From: Streptomyces seoulensis
GTDB taxonomy: Bacteria > Actinomycetota > Actinomycetes > Streptomycetales > Streptomycetaceae
Assembly (NCBI RefSeq): GCF_004328625.1
Contig: NZ_CP032229.1
Span: 496,001 to 560,000, forward strand
DNA: 64,000 nucleotides
Direction: 5' to 3'
Shown: piece by piece, positions 25,701-34,493 of the stretch
Position numbering within the stretch: position 1 is the stretch's first letter
Layout: each line of letters begins with the position of its first letter
Made by a program: the position numbers and the translations under genes
Notes under the pieces: model-generated
What the model saw: only the letters and a program-made list of their open reading frames with translations
The model's database searches: none
Told to the model about the DNA's origin: nothing

Positions 25701-26786
25701 ATGACCGAGGTACTGCTCGCCGTGGGAACCCGCAAGGGCCTGTTCATCGGCCGACGGCGCGGCGGCGCCTGGGAGTTCGACGACGGCCCCCGCTTCAACG
25801 CCCAAGCGGTCTACGCGGTCGCCATCGACACACGCGGCGCGGTTCCCCGGCTGCTGGCCGGCGGGGACAGCTCGCACTGGGGCCCGTCGGTGTTCCACTC
25901 CGACGACCTGGGCCGCACCTGGACCGAGCCCGTCCAGCCCGCCGTCAGGTTCCCCAAGGACACGGGCGCCTCGCTGGAGCGCGTCTGGCAGCTGCACCCG
26001 GCCGCCGCCGAACCGGACGTGGTGTACGCGGGTACGGAACCGGCCGCGCTGTACCGCTCCGAGGACCGGGGCGAGAGCTTCGCGCTGGTACGCCCACTGT
26101 GGGAGCACCCGACCCGCTCGCGCTGGGTGCCGGGAGGCGGCGGCGAGGGGCTGCACACGGTGCTGACCGACGCCCGCGATCCGCGCGCGGTGACGGTGGC
26201 GGTCTCGACGGCCGGGGTGTTCCGCACGGCGGACGGCGGCGAGAGCTGGGCCCCGTCGAACTCCGGGGTGTCCGCCGTGTTCCTCCCCGACCCCGACCCG
26301 GAGTTCGGCCAGTGCGTGCACAAGGTCGCCCGGGACGCGGACGACCCCGACCGCCTGTACCTCCAGAACCACTGGGGCGTGTACCGCAGCGACGACGCGG
26401 GCGCCCACTGGACCGACATCGGCGCGGGCCTCCCCTCGACCTTCGGCTTCGCCGTCGCCGCGCATCCGCACCGGGGCGGCACGGCCTACGTCTTCCCCAT
26501 CAACGCCGACTCCGACCGCGTCCCCGCCGACCACCGCTGCCGTGTCTTCCGCACCCCCGACGCCGGCAAATCCTGGGAACCCCTCTCGCGGGGCCTCCCC
26601 CAGGACGACCACTACGGCACCGTCCTGCGCGACGCCCTCTGCACCGACGACGCGGACCCGGCGGGCGTGTACTTCGGCAACCGCAACGGCGAGGTGTTCG
26701 CCTCCGCCGACGACGGGGACACGTGGGAACAGCTGGCGTCGCATCTGCCGGACGTGCTGTGCGTGCGAGCGGCGGTGGTGGCCTGA
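25701..26786 (+). CDS. Sialidase-like/Asp-box beta-propeller protein
   Basis: A 361-residue beta-propeller without a signal peptide. It has at least six Asp-box repeats of the S-x-D-x-G-x-T-W type: SDDLGRTW, SEDRGESF, TADGGESW, SDDAGAHW, TPDAGKSW and SADDGDTW. The RIP motif and arginine triad of true sialidases are not evident, so this is better called a BNR/Vps10-like repeat protein. ATG at 25701 is chosen because GGAGG stands eight bases upstream and the first strand LLAVGTRKGLF follows. Cytoplasmic location would be odd for a glycosidase. Function unknown. Confidence 0.82.
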   Translation: MTEVLLAVGTRKGLFIGRRRGGAWEFDDGPRFNAQAVYAVAIDTRGAVPRLLAGGDSSHWGPSVFHSDDLGRTWTEPVQPAVRFPKDTGASLERVWQLHPAAAEPDVVYAGTEPAALYRSEDRGESFALVRPLWEHPTRSRWVPGGGGEGLHTVLTDARDPRAVTVAVSTAGVFRTADGGESWAPSNSGVSAVFLPDPDPEFGQCVHKVARDADDPDRLYLQNHWGVYRSDDAGAHWTDIGAGLPSTFGFAVAAHPHRGGTAYVFPINADSDRVPADHRCRVFRTPDAGKSWEPLSRGLPQDDHYGTVLRDALCTDDADPAGVYFGNRNGEVFASADDGDTWEQLASHLPDVLCVRAAVVA

Positions 26787-26856
26787 GGAGCACGTCCTGC
26801 GCGGCCGGAGGGGGCGCGGCGGGCCGACGCGAGACGGCGGCCCACCGCGCGGTGCC

Positions 26857-27534
26857 CTACGGCAGGCGCCAGTCCACCGGCTCCGCGCCCTGGCTCGTCA
26901 GCAGCTCGTTGGCCCGGCTGAACGGCCGGGAGCCGAAGAAGCCCCGGTCGGCCGACATGGGTGAGGGGTGGGCGGACTCGATGGCCGGGTAGTCGCCGAG
27001 GAGGGGACGGAGGTTGCGGGCGTCGCGGCCCCAGAGGACGGACACCAGCGGCTTGCCACGGGCGGCGAGCGCGCGGATGGCCTGCTCGGTGACCTCTTCC
27101 CAGCCCTGGCCACGATGGGCGCCGGGCTTGCGGGGCGCGGTGGTGAGGGCCCTGTTGAGCAGCAGGACGCCCTGGGAGGTCCACGGGGTCAGATCACCGT
27201 TGGAGGGCCGGGGCAGGCCCAGGTCGGTGTTCAGCTCCCGGTATATGTTCTCCAGGCTGCCCGGCAGCGACCGCACCTCCGGCGCCACCGCGAAGCTCAG
27301 CCCGATCGCCATGCCGGGCGTCGGGTAGGGGTCCTGACCCACGATCAGGACCCGCACATCGTCGAAGGGCTGCTGGAAGGCCCGCAGGACGTTCGCCCCG
27401 GACGGCAGATAGGTCCGTCCCGCCGCCACCTCGGCACGCAGGAAGTCCCCCATGGCCGTGATGCGATCGGCCACCGGGTCCAGGGCCTTCGCCCAGCCGG
27501 CCTCTACAAGTTCGTTCAACGGTCGTCGTGCCAC
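26857..27534 (-). CDS. ung: Uracil-DNA glycosylase, family 1
   Basis: A 225-residue family 1 UDG. The catalytic Asp68 is in [10 protein letters not shown] and the catalytic His189 in [18 protein letters not shown], with LLLNRALT between (uracil-binding Asn near residue 127). It removes uracil from DNA as the first step of base-excision repair. The length is normal. It lies between the Asp-box protein and a sugar kinase and appears to be a stand-alone gene. Confidence 0.96.
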   Translation of the reverse strand: MARRPLNELVEAGWAKALDPVADRITAMGDFLRAEVAAGRTYLPSGANVLRAFQQPFDDVRVLIVGQDPYPTPGMAIGLSFAVAPEVRSLPGSLENIYRELNTDLGLPRPSNGDLTPWTSQGVLLLNRALTTAPRKPGAHRGQGWEEVTEQAIRALAARGKPLVSVLWGRDARNLRPLLGDYPAIESAHPSPMSADRGFFGSRPFSRANELLTSQGAEPVDWRLP

Positions 27535-27659
27535 GTCAAGTCACTCTACTGGCCATCACTGACATCGCCCGAACGGCTGTGGACAGACCTCCCCGCACCC
27601 CCTCTCCCCCGCTACCCTGCCTGCGTCGTACGCGCTCCGGCGAGAAGAGGGGAACTCCG

Positions 27660-28667
27660 TTGCTCCCAGACGGCAGCTCGGCCCACCCGCACAACTCCGG
27701 TTTCCTCGCGGTCGACTCGGGAGGCTCCGGCCTGCGCGTGGCCGTGGGGACTTACGACGGAGCGCCACCGGCCGAGGGCAGGTCCGCCGAGCCGGTACGG
27801 ACCGGGGAACGGGGCATCGACCCGGGCCATCTGCTGGAGCGGGTACTGCCGTTGGCCCGGACCCTCGCGGCCGACGCCGGGGTGGAGCGGCTGACCACGG
27901 CCGTGATCGGCGCCGCCGGCTTCGCCACCCTGGGCGACGCCCTGCGCGCCGAACTGCCGGACGCGCTGACCGGGGCGCTCGGCGTACGGCAAGTGGCCCT
28001 CGCCGCCGACGCGGTCACCGCGTACATCGGTGCCCTCGGGCCCCGGCCGGGCGCCGTGCTCGCGGCCGGCACCGGCCTGATCGCCATCGGCACGGACCTG
28101 ACCGCCTGGCGCCGCGCTGACGGCTGGGGCCACCTGCTGGGCGACTGCGGCGGCGGCGCCTGGATCGGCCGGGCCGGTCTGGAGGCGGCGCTCCGGGCGT
28201 ACGACGGCCGCACGGGAGGCTCCGTACCGCTGCTGGAGCGGGCGCGGGAGCGGTTCGGGCAGCCCCCGGAGCTGCCGGGCCTGATCTATCCCCGGCCCGA
28301 CCGCGCGGCCCTGCTGGCCTCCTTCGCCCCGGACGTCGCCGCGTGCGCCCCGCACGACCCCGTCGCCACCGGCATCCTGCGCGCGGCGGCCCGGCACATG
28401 GCCGAGTCGGCCGCCGCAGCCTGCCCGGCGTCCGGCATGCCCGAAGTGGCCTGCACCGGGGGCCTGTTGAATCTGGCCGATCCGCTCCTCACCTTCCTGC
28501 ACGAGGAGTTGACCCGACAGGTGCCGCACGCCCGGCAGACGGTGGCCGAGGGCGACCCCCTGCACGGCTGCGTCCGGCTCGCCGTCGCGCTGGCCGCGGG
28601 GGAGGCCGTATGGCCGGAGGACCCGTACCTGTTGCATGTGACCGGCGCGGACAACAGGGCGACATAA
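27660..28667 (+). CDS. BadF/BadG-type ATPase, probable N-acetylglucosamine kinase
   Basis: A 335-residue ASKHA-fold kinase. Phosphate-1 motif is FLAVDSGGSGLRVAVG, phosphate-2 is AGTGLIAIG in the middle (about residues 138-146), and ACTGGLLNLADPL near residue 265 is the adenosine motif. The family includes N-acetylglucosamine kinases. I chose a TTG start at 27660 because GAGGGG lies seven bases upstream; the open frame further upstream is not family-like. The substrate is inferred from the family only. Confidence 0.82.
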   Translation: MLPDGSSAHPHNSGFLAVDSGGSGLRVAVGTYDGAPPAEGRSAEPVRTGERGIDPGHLLERVLPLARTLAADAGVERLTTAVIGAAGFATLGDALRAELPDALTGALGVRQVALAADAVTAYIGALGPRPGAVLAAGTGLIAIGTDLTAWRRADGWGHLLGDCGGGAWIGRAGLEAALRAYDGRTGGSVPLLERARERFGQPPELPGLIYPRPDRAALLASFAPDVAACAPHDPVATGILRAAARHMAESAAAACPASGMPEVACTGGLLNLADPLLTFLHEELTRQVPHARQTVAEGDPLHGCVRLAVALAAGEAVWPEDPYLLHVTGADNRAT

Positions 28668-28821
28668 AGGGAAATCCGGCACAGCGGGGCCCTCAACCAC
28701 CCATTACGGGACCGGATCAGCCGCCCCATGTACGCAACTCATCCGACAAAACCGGACGGATACCGCTCACCTGCACCCTCCCCGAACAGGGGCGCTCGGG
28801 AAACCAGTAACATGCGGCGCC

Positions 28822-29742
28822 ATGAGCTCCCCCACTGGACCCGAGTCCGGCCTGCCAGTACGAATGCCGCGACCCCGCCAGCCCGGACGGCACCGCCGTC
28901 CGGAGCCGCTGGTGGCTCCCGAGGACGCGCCCGCGTTCGTCCTCGCGGTGCCCGGTGCGCCCAGCGCCGCCACGCGCAGCCTCGCCGAGGAGGTCGTGAG
29001 CATCGCCCGCTCCGAGCTGCCCGGCCTCGACGCGCGGATCGGTTACCTGGACGGGGACGACGACGAATTCCCGACCCTGAGCGCCGTCCTGGCGCGCGCC
29101 TCCGAGGAGCGCACGGCCCGCCACGAGCAGGCCGTCGCCGCCGGTTCCGACGCCAAGGCGCCGGACGGTCCGGTGGCCGTGGTCGTGCCGCTGCTGGCCG
29201 GTCCCGACAACGCCCTGCTGCGCCAGACCCGCCAGGCCGTCATGGACAGCCGGGTCGCCGCCGAGCTGACCGACGTCCTCGGCCCGCACCCGCTGCTCGC
29301 GGAGGGGCTGCACGTGCGGCTGTCGGAGGCGGGCCTCGCCCGCGCCGACCGCGCCCGCCTCTTCACGGTGGCGACCGCGGCCGACGGCATCATCCTGGCT
29401 TCCGTGGGCGGCGAAGAGGCCGTGCAGGCCGCCGGCATCACCGGCATGCTGCTCGCCGCGCGTCTCGCCGTGCCGGTGATGGCCGCCGCGCTCGACCAGG
29501 AGGGCTCCATCGCCTCCATCGCCGAGCAGCTCCGCGCCTCGGGTTCGCAGCAGCTCGCGCTCGCGCCGTACCTGATCGGCCCGGAGATCGACACCGCGCT
29601 GCTGACGGCCGCCGCCGCCGAGGTCGACTGCGCGACCTCCGAGGCGCTCGGCGCGTACCCGGCCATCGGCAAGCTGGCCCTCGCCAAGTACACGGCCTCC
29701 CTGGGCATCGCCCAGCAGCCCCAGGGCGCCCCGGCCTTCTGA
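28822..29742 (+). CDS. CbiX/SirB-like protein lacking the usual His residues
   Basis: A 306-residue protein with the two-domain CbiX arrangement and a family-like C-terminal segment (YLIGPEIDTALLTAAAAEV). However, the normal GHGS metal-binding start is replaced by AVPGAPSA (residues 42-49), and the usual PLFLxxGxH segment is VVVPLLAGPDNALL, without His. Both chelatase histidines thus appear absent, so iron or cobalt insertion into sirohydrochlorin is doubtful. About 35 N-terminal residues are a basic Pro/Arg extension. A strong terminator follows. No other cobalamin or siroheme gene is near. Confidence 0.7.
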   Translation: MSSPTGPESGLPVRMPRPRQPGRHRRPEPLVAPEDAPAFVLAVPGAPSAATRSLAEEVVSIARSELPGLDARIGYLDGDDDEFPTLSAVLARASEERTARHEQAVAAGSDAKAPDGPVAVVVPLLAGPDNALLRQTRQAVMDSRVAAELTDVLGPHPLLAEGLHVRLSEAGLARADRARLFTVATAADGIILASVGGEEAVQAAGITGMLLAARLAVPVMAAALDQEGSIASIAEQLRASGSQQLALAPYLIGPEIDTALLTAAAAEVDCATSEALGAYPAIGKLALAKYTASLGIAQQPQGAPAF

Positions 29743-29769
29743 CCAGGCCACCCCGCCCCAGCACAAAGG

Positions 29770-29804
29770 AAGGGCCCACCCCGGCAACCCCGGAGTGGGC
29801 CCTT
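29770..29804 (+). terminator. Terminator after the CbiX-like gene
   Basis: AAGGGCCCAC at 29770-29779 pairs perfectly with GTGGGCCCTT at 29795-29804, and the stem extends with CCGG inside (14 of 15 pairs) around a CAAC loop. It lies 27 bases after the stop codon. Confidence 0.85.
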
Positions 29805-29847
29805 CGCACTACTTGAACTTCTCAGCAAACCTCATCCACACCCACCC

Positions 29848-29885
29848 AGGGGCGCGGGGAACCGCGCGACCAGCCACAACGCACC
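29848..29885. repeat. Streptomyces-type intergenic repeat
   Basis: The stretch beginning AGGGGCGCGGGGAACCGCG and continuing through GACCAGCCACAACGCACC matches a dispersed intergenic repeat that I know from many Streptomyces genomes. It contains a small hairpin (GCGCGG at 29852-29857, CCGCGC at 29862-29867, GGAA loop). It lies between the terminator of the CbiX-like gene and the end of the FUSC gene. Confidence 0.7.
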
Positions 29886-29892
29886 CGCACCC

Positions 29893-31386
29893 TCAGGCCC
29901 CCACAAGGCGCCCCGACCCCGCGACCCCCCGAAGCGGCTCCGCCAGATCGGCCAGAGCGTGCTCCAGCCCATGCATATGAACCAGCGCGGGCTCCACGGG
30001 AGCCTCCCCGGGCCGGTGCAACGGCTCGGAACCCCCCACGGTGAGCGCCTCCACAGCGGCCTCCACCCGCCAACAGGCGGCGGCCAGCCGAGCATCGTGG
30101 GACGCCTCGGGATCAGCCGCGACGGCGACCAGCCCCCGGACCTCCCGCGCACACTCGTCCAACAGCACCAGCACCCGCCGAGCCCGCCCCTTGCGCCCCA
30201 CCAGCGGGTTCAGGGGATGCACCAACGGCGCCACGGACATCCGCACCCGCCCGAGCAACAGCTCCAGCTCGGCCACCAGCAGCGCGGGGTCAGCCGTGGC
30301 CGACCCGGCGAGCCGGGCCGCCGCCTCAGCCGTGCACGCGTGCACGCACCGCAACGCCCGCTGGATCCACGCGTCGGTGGTGACATGCGTGGTCACCGGC
30401 AACACCACCAGTACGGCCAGCATCGCCCCCACCGCCCCGACCGCCGTCTCGGCCACCCGCAGCGCCAGCAGCGCGGGGGTGAGCACTCCGAGCAGCCCGT
30501 ACAGCACCTCGGCCAGCAGCGTCACCCAGAGCATCATCCAGGTGTAGGACACGGCGGCCGAGTAGAAGATCCCGAACACCGCGACCGCGACCAGCACCAC
30601 GGACGGCACGACGGCCCCGTCCACCGGCAGCGCCACCAGCAGCCCGAGCCCGATCCCCAGCACGGTCCCGAGCACCCGCCGGAACCCCCGTACCAGCGTC
30701 TCCCCGCGTGAGGCGGTGTTGACGAAGACCCACCAGGTCGCCCCGACGGCCCAGTACCAGCGCTGCCCGGACAGCACCTGCCCGAGGACCAGCGCGAACC
30801 CGGCGCCCACGACCGCCTGCGCGGCCTGCCGGGTGGTCACGCGGGCCAGCCCGGAGCCCCCCGGCGGGACGGGCACCGTGGGCACGGGCAGCCCGCGCTC
30901 GTAGCACCAGGCCCCGAAGCGCACCACGGCGGCGGTGAGCAGGGACAGCAGGACGGCGGCGTACAGCGCGGGCAGTTGCGCGGGGGTGACGTGCAGGAAC
31001 TGTCCGACGAAGAACATCATGAAGGCGAACACCCCGAGGCTGTGCCCGCGCGGCCCCCACCGGCGCGCGTACACGCCGGCGCCGACGACCGCGAGGAACG
31101 CCAGGTCCCGCGCGACCGGGTAGGCGTGCAGCTCGGCGGCGACCGCCAGCACCAGCACGCCGGCCCCGGGGAGCAGCGCCGTGGTGACGGCCTGCCCGCG
31201 CACGGTGGTGTCCGCGACGGTGAACAGGGCGAGCAGCGCGGCGAGACCGCCCGCGACCATGCCCGGCAGCGACTGCCCCGCGAGCCCGCACACCACGACG
31301 GCCAGCCCGATGCCGAGCACGGCCCGCGCGGCGAAGCGCAGCCGTATCCGTCCCGGGTCCGGCGCCATGAACACCTTCTTCAGCAC
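29893..31386 (-). CDS. FUSC family membrane protein, second copy
   Basis: A 497-residue protein with two hydrophobic blocks (about residues 13-150 and 190-330) and a long cytoplasmic C-terminal helical domain, the FUSC/aromatic exporter architecture. It shares little obvious sequence with the FUSC protein at 9037. The start is taken as GTG at 31386 (giving V-L-K-K-V-F-M); the ATG at 31368 is an alternative. It is divergent from an Lrp/AsnC regulator, and two inverted TGGGCCAWTGG elements lie between, so amino-acid or aromatic ligand control is likely. Confidence 0.83.
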   Translation of the reverse strand: MLKKVFMAPDPGRIRLRFAARAVLGIGLAVVVCGLAGQSLPGMVAGGLAALLALFTVADTTVRGQAVTTALLPGAGVLVLAVAAELHAYPVARDLAFLAVVGAGVYARRWGPRGHSLGVFAFMMFFVGQFLHVTPAQLPALYAAVLLSLLTAAVVRFGAWCYERGLPVPTVPVPPGGSGLARVTTRQAAQAVVGAGFALVLGQVLSGQRWYWAVGATWWVFVNTASRGETLVRGFRRVLGTVLGIGLGLLVALPVDGAVVPSVVLVAVAVFGIFYSAAVSYTWMMLWVTLLAEVLYGLLGVLTPALLALRVAETAVGAVGAMLAVLVVLPVTTHVTTDAWIQRALRCVHACTAEAAARLAGSATADPALLVAELELLLGRVRMSVAPLVHPLNPLVGRKGRARRVLVLLDECAREVRGLVAVAADPEASHDARLAAACWRVEAAVEALTVGGSEPLHRPGEAPVEPALVHMHGLEHALADLAEPLRGVAGSGRLVGA

Positions 31387-31508
31387 TGCTCGTCCGCCCC
31401 CTAGTGGCCGTTCGCACGAAAAAGGCGCCGCGGAATCCGCAGCGCCATCGACACCCCTATGACAACACCTCAGGGCCGTTTGGCTCAACTGCCTCCCTTT
31501 TTGCTGAG

Positions 31509-31604
31509 CCATTGGCCCATGCCGTCCGTGCCGGGAAAGCGGCCTCGGAGACCAACGGTCCAGGTCGCCCGGCATGCGCCCACCGGGAGACACTGGGCCA
31601 TTGG
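31509..31604. promoter_or_regulatory. Two inverted TGGGCCAWTGG sites upstream of the Lrp gene
   Basis: CCATTGGCCCA at 31509-31519 and TGGGCCATTGG at 31594-31604 are the same 11-base word in opposite orientation with one mismatch, 85 bases apart. The second is followed directly by TACAGT (31605-31610), a -10-like hexamer. Spaced paired sites in a divergent promoter suit a multimeric Lrp regulator. Confidence 0.5.
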
Positions 31605-31647
31605 TACAGTCACGCTGGTCGACGAACCGCGAGGAGGCCGGAACGCG

Positions 31648-32127
31648 ATGGCCGTGGACGAGCTGGACACCCGTATCCTGCGGCTGCTGCTGGAGCAGCC
31701 GCGCACCAGCGTGCGCGAGTACGCGCGCCTCCTCGGCATCGCGCGAGGCACCCTCCAGGCCCGGCTGGACCGGATGGAGCGGGACGGGGTGATCACCGGC
31801 ACGGGCCCCTCCCTCTCCCCCGCCGCGCTCGGCCATCCCGTGCTGGCGTTCGTGCACATCGAGGTCACACAGGGCCACATGGACGACGTCGGCGAGGCAC
31901 TGGCGGCCGTTCCGGAGATCGTCGAGGCGTTCTCCACCACGGGTGGCGGGGATCTGCTGGCGCGGGTGGTGGGCCGGGACAACGCCCATCTGGAGGACGT
32001 GATCCAGAAGCTGATCAGCGTGCCCGGCGTGGTGCGCACCCGTACCGAGGTGGCCCTGCGGGAGCGGGTGCCGTACCGGCTGCTGCCCCTGGTGGAGTCG
32101 GTGGGCCGGTCGGCGGCGAAGCCCTGA
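31648..32127 (+). CDS. Lrp/AsnC family transcriptional regulator
   Basis: A 159-residue regulator. The N-terminal HTH is VDELDTRILRLLLEQPRTSVREYARLLGIARGTLQARLDRMERDGVITG, and the C-terminal RAM domain includes HPVLAFVHIEV and FSTTGGGDLLARVVGRD. Length and order are standard. ATG at 31648 with GAGGAGG ten bases upstream. It is divergent from a FUSC exporter and upstream of an MFS exporter in the same direction; either may be its target. Confidence 0.93.
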   Translation: MAVDELDTRILRLLLEQPRTSVREYARLLGIARGTLQARLDRMERDGVITGTGPSLSPAALGHPVLAFVHIEVTQGHMDDVGEALAAVPEIVEAFSTTGGGDLLARVVGRDNAHLEDVIQKLISVPGVVRTRTEVALRERVPYRLLPLVESVGRSAAKP

Positions 32128-32188
32128 CGGCCCGCGCGGACCCGTTTCCCGTAGTGCGGACATAAAGGTCACTGCATAGCGTGACCCC

Positions 32189-33679
32189 ATGACTACAGTC
32201 CAGACCCGCCCTGCCGCCGCCGGTGACCGACGGCGGTGGCAGGCGCTCGCGGTCTGTCTCGTGGCGGGCTTCATGACGCTGCTCGACAGCTCGATCGTGA
32301 ACGTCGCGCTGCCCTCGATGGAACGCGGCCTCGGCGCCGACGCGGCCGACGTGTCCTGGGTGGTGTCGGGCTACGCGCTCACCTTCGGCCTCGCCCTCGT
32401 CCCGGCGGGCCGTCTCGGTGACGTGCGCGGGCGCCGGGCGGCGTTCCTGTTCGGGCTCGCGCTGTTCACGGTCGCCTCGGTGGCGTGCGGGCTGGCGCCG
32501 AGTTCGGGCTGGCTGGTGGTGTTCCGGCTGTTGCAGGGCGCCGCCTCGGGCATCGTCGCGCCGCAGACGACGGGGCTGATCCAGCAGATGTTCCAGGGCG
32601 CCGACCGGGCGCGCGCGTTCGGCATGCTGGGCAGCGTGGTCGGGATCTCCACGGCGGTCGGACCGCCGGCGGGCGGCCTGCTGATCCAGGCGTTCGGCGT
32701 CGACGACGGCTGGCGCTGGGTGTTCTACGTCAACCTGCCCATCGGCGTGGCCGCGTTCTGCGCGGCGCTGCGGCTGCTGCCGCGTACCCCGGTGGCGGAG
32801 AAGCGGCGCGAGGGCGCGGATCTGACGGGCGTCCTGCTGCTCGGCACGGGTGTGCTGGCGCTGATGCTGCCGCTGGTGCAGGAGCAGCAGTGGACGGGCC
32901 GGGCCAAGTGGGCCCTGGTGCCGGTGGCGGCACTGCTGCTGGCGGCGTTCTGGCGGTGGGAGCGGCGTCAGGGCCGGCGCGGAAACGATCCGCTGATCGA
33001 CCTGGAGCTGTTCTCCCTGCGCTCCTTCACCCTGGGCGTGCTGCTGAACCTGGTGTACTTCGGCGGCTTCACCACGGTGTTCTTCGTCTACACCCTGTAC
33101 TTGCAGAACGGCCTCGGCTACGGCGCGCTCGCGGCGGGGCTGGCCTCGCTGCCGTTCGCCATCGGTTCGGCGGTGGGCGCGGCGCTGGGCGGCCGGCTGG
33201 TGGTACGGCATGGGCGGAAACTGGTGGTCGTCGGGCTGGTCGGGGTGGCGGTGGGCCTGCTCGCCGTGATCGGCGCCGTACAGCTCGTCCAGGGGCCCGG
33301 CGCGGCGTGGGCGGCCGCGCTGCCGCTGCTGCTCGCGGGGGTGGGCTCCGGCGTGACGATCTCTCCCAACACCACACTGACCCTCACCCGCGTCCCGGTG
33401 CGCCGGGCCGGGGCGGCGGGCGGCATCCTGGTGACGGCCCAGCGCATCGGCTCGGCGGCCGGGATCGCGGCCGTGGGCGCGGTGTACTTCGCCCATCTGG
33501 CCAACCACGGCACCTCAGTACGGGCGCTCCAGCTGGGCCTGCTCACGGCGGTCGGGATCATCCTGGTAGCGCTGGTGCTGGCCATCGCCGACCTGCGGGA
33601 ACGGCTGGCGCACCCGGAGCCGCCGATGGGCGACGGGCCGGCGCCGGAGCCGGTGGAGCGCACACCGACGAAGGCGTGA
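32189..33679 (+). CDS. DHA2 family MFS drug transporter
   Basis: A 496-residue, 14-helix major-facilitator protein. Motif A/D1 marks are FMTLLDSSIVNVALPSM (DHA2 helix 1), GRLGDVRGRRAAFLFG between helices 2 and 3, and VVGISTAVGPPAGGLL (motif C of antiporters). It probably exports a toxic compound by proton antiport. ATG at 32189 has no ribosome-binding site, but TAGCGT ends six bases before it, so the transcript could be leaderless. The gene follows lrp by 61 bases. Convergent with the LysR-like gene. Confidence 0.92.
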   Translation: MTTVQTRPAAAGDRRRWQALAVCLVAGFMTLLDSSIVNVALPSMERGLGADAADVSWVVSGYALTFGLALVPAGRLGDVRGRRAAFLFGLALFTVASVACGLAPSSGWLVVFRLLQGAASGIVAPQTTGLIQQMFQGADRARAFGMLGSVVGISTAVGPPAGGLLIQAFGVDDGWRWVFYVNLPIGVAAFCAALRLLPRTPVAEKRREGADLTGVLLLGTGVLALMLPLVQEQQWTGRAKWALVPVAALLLAAFWRWERRQGRRGNDPLIDLELFSLRSFTLGVLLNLVYFGGFTTVFFVYTLYLQNGLGYGALAAGLASLPFAIGSAVGAALGGRLVVRHGRKLVVVGLVGVAVGLLAVIGAVQLVQGPGAAWAAALPLLLAGVGSGVTISPNTTLTLTRVPVRRAGAAGGILVTAQRIGSAAGIAAVGAVYFAHLANHGTSVRALQLGLLTAVGIILVALVLAIADLRERLAHPEPPMGDGPAPEPVERTPTKA

Positions 33680-33688
33680 GCACCCGGC

Positions 33689-34435
33689 TCAGGACTTGCG
33701 GCGGGGCTTACCCGGACGCCCGCCGGAGCGCCCGCGCACCGGCCGTCCGGTGGGCTTGCCGCCCTTCTGCTTGGCGGCGCCCTGCGCGGGCTTCTTCTTC
33801 TGCTGCTTGGGCTCCGGGGGCGTGGCACGGCCCCGGGTGCTGTTGACGGTGCGGCCCCGGACGATGCCGATGAAGTCGTCCACCCGGTCGGTGGTCGCCT
33901 CCTCCGGCCAGGCCAGCGCGATCTGGGACCGGGGGGCGTCGACGATCGTCCGGTAGGTGAGGTCCTTGCGGTGGTAGAGGCGCGCCAGGGACTGCGGGAC
34001 GATCAGCAGGCCGACGTCGGCCGCGACCAGTTCCAGCGCGTCCGGGGTGGTGGCGGGCCGCTCGAAGCCGGGCTCACCGGGCGGGGCGTCCCAGTCGAAG
34101 ACGTCGTCCAGCGGGTGGAAGAGCACCTCGTCGGCGAGGTCGGCGAGCGTGACCTCCTCGGCCGCGGTGATCACATGGTCCTTGGGGACCACGACCACCG
34201 TGTCCTCGGTGTACAGGGGGATCGCGCTGAAGAAGTCCCGGTCGACGGGCAGCCGTACGAAGCCCGCGTCCGCCTCTCCCGCGCGCATCAGGGCGTCCGC
34301 CTCGGCGGCGGGGACCTGGGTGAGGACGAGGGGGGTGCCGGGCAGGCGCTCGTTCCAGATCCGCACCCATTTGGCGGGCGTCACTCCGGGGACGTACGCG
34401 AGCCGGAACGACGGTGATTCTTCCGAGCCTGTCAC
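33689..34435 (-). CDS. LysR substrate-binding domain protein without HTH, with basic tail
   Basis: A 248-residue protein. Residues about 9-190 are the LysR effector domain (FRLAYVPGVTPAKW at the start; IPLYTEDTVVVVPKDHVI; LVAADVGLLIVPQSLARL). There is no N-terminal winged helix. Instead the last 55 residues are a Lys/Arg/Gly/Pro-rich disordered tail, with KQQKKKP and RGRSGGRPGKPRRKS. The tail might contact nucleic acid. The start is GTG at 34435, only six bases after TAGCCT on the minus strand, so it may be leaderless. Divergent from DUF5997. Confidence 0.83.
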   Translation of the reverse strand: MTGSEESPSFRLAYVPGVTPAKWVRIWNERLPGTPLVLTQVPAAEADALMRAGEADAGFVRLPVDRDFFSAIPLYTEDTVVVVPKDHVITAAEEVTLADLADEVLFHPLDDVFDWDAPPGEPGFERPATTPDALELVAADVGLLIVPQSLARLYHRKDLTYRTIVDAPRSQIALAWPEEATTDRVDDFIGIVRGRTVNSTRGRATPPEPKQQKKKPAQGAAKQKGGKPTGRPVRGRSGGRPGKPRRKS

Positions 34436-34441
34436 CAGGCC

Positions 34442-34486
34442 AGGCTACCGGCCGTGGTCGGCTGCCACGCACACGGCCGATACCCT
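34442..34486. promoter_or_regulatory. Divergent pair of leaderless-type promoters
   Basis: TAGCCT on the minus strand (34447-34442) ends six bases before the GTG of the LysR-like gene, and TACCCT on the plus strand (34481-34486) ends seven bases before the ATG of the DUF5997 gene. Neither start codon has a Shine-Dalgarno sequence. The two -10 boxes are 33 bases apart, so the promoters must overlap. Confidence 0.5.
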
Positions 34487-34493
34487 TGACCTC

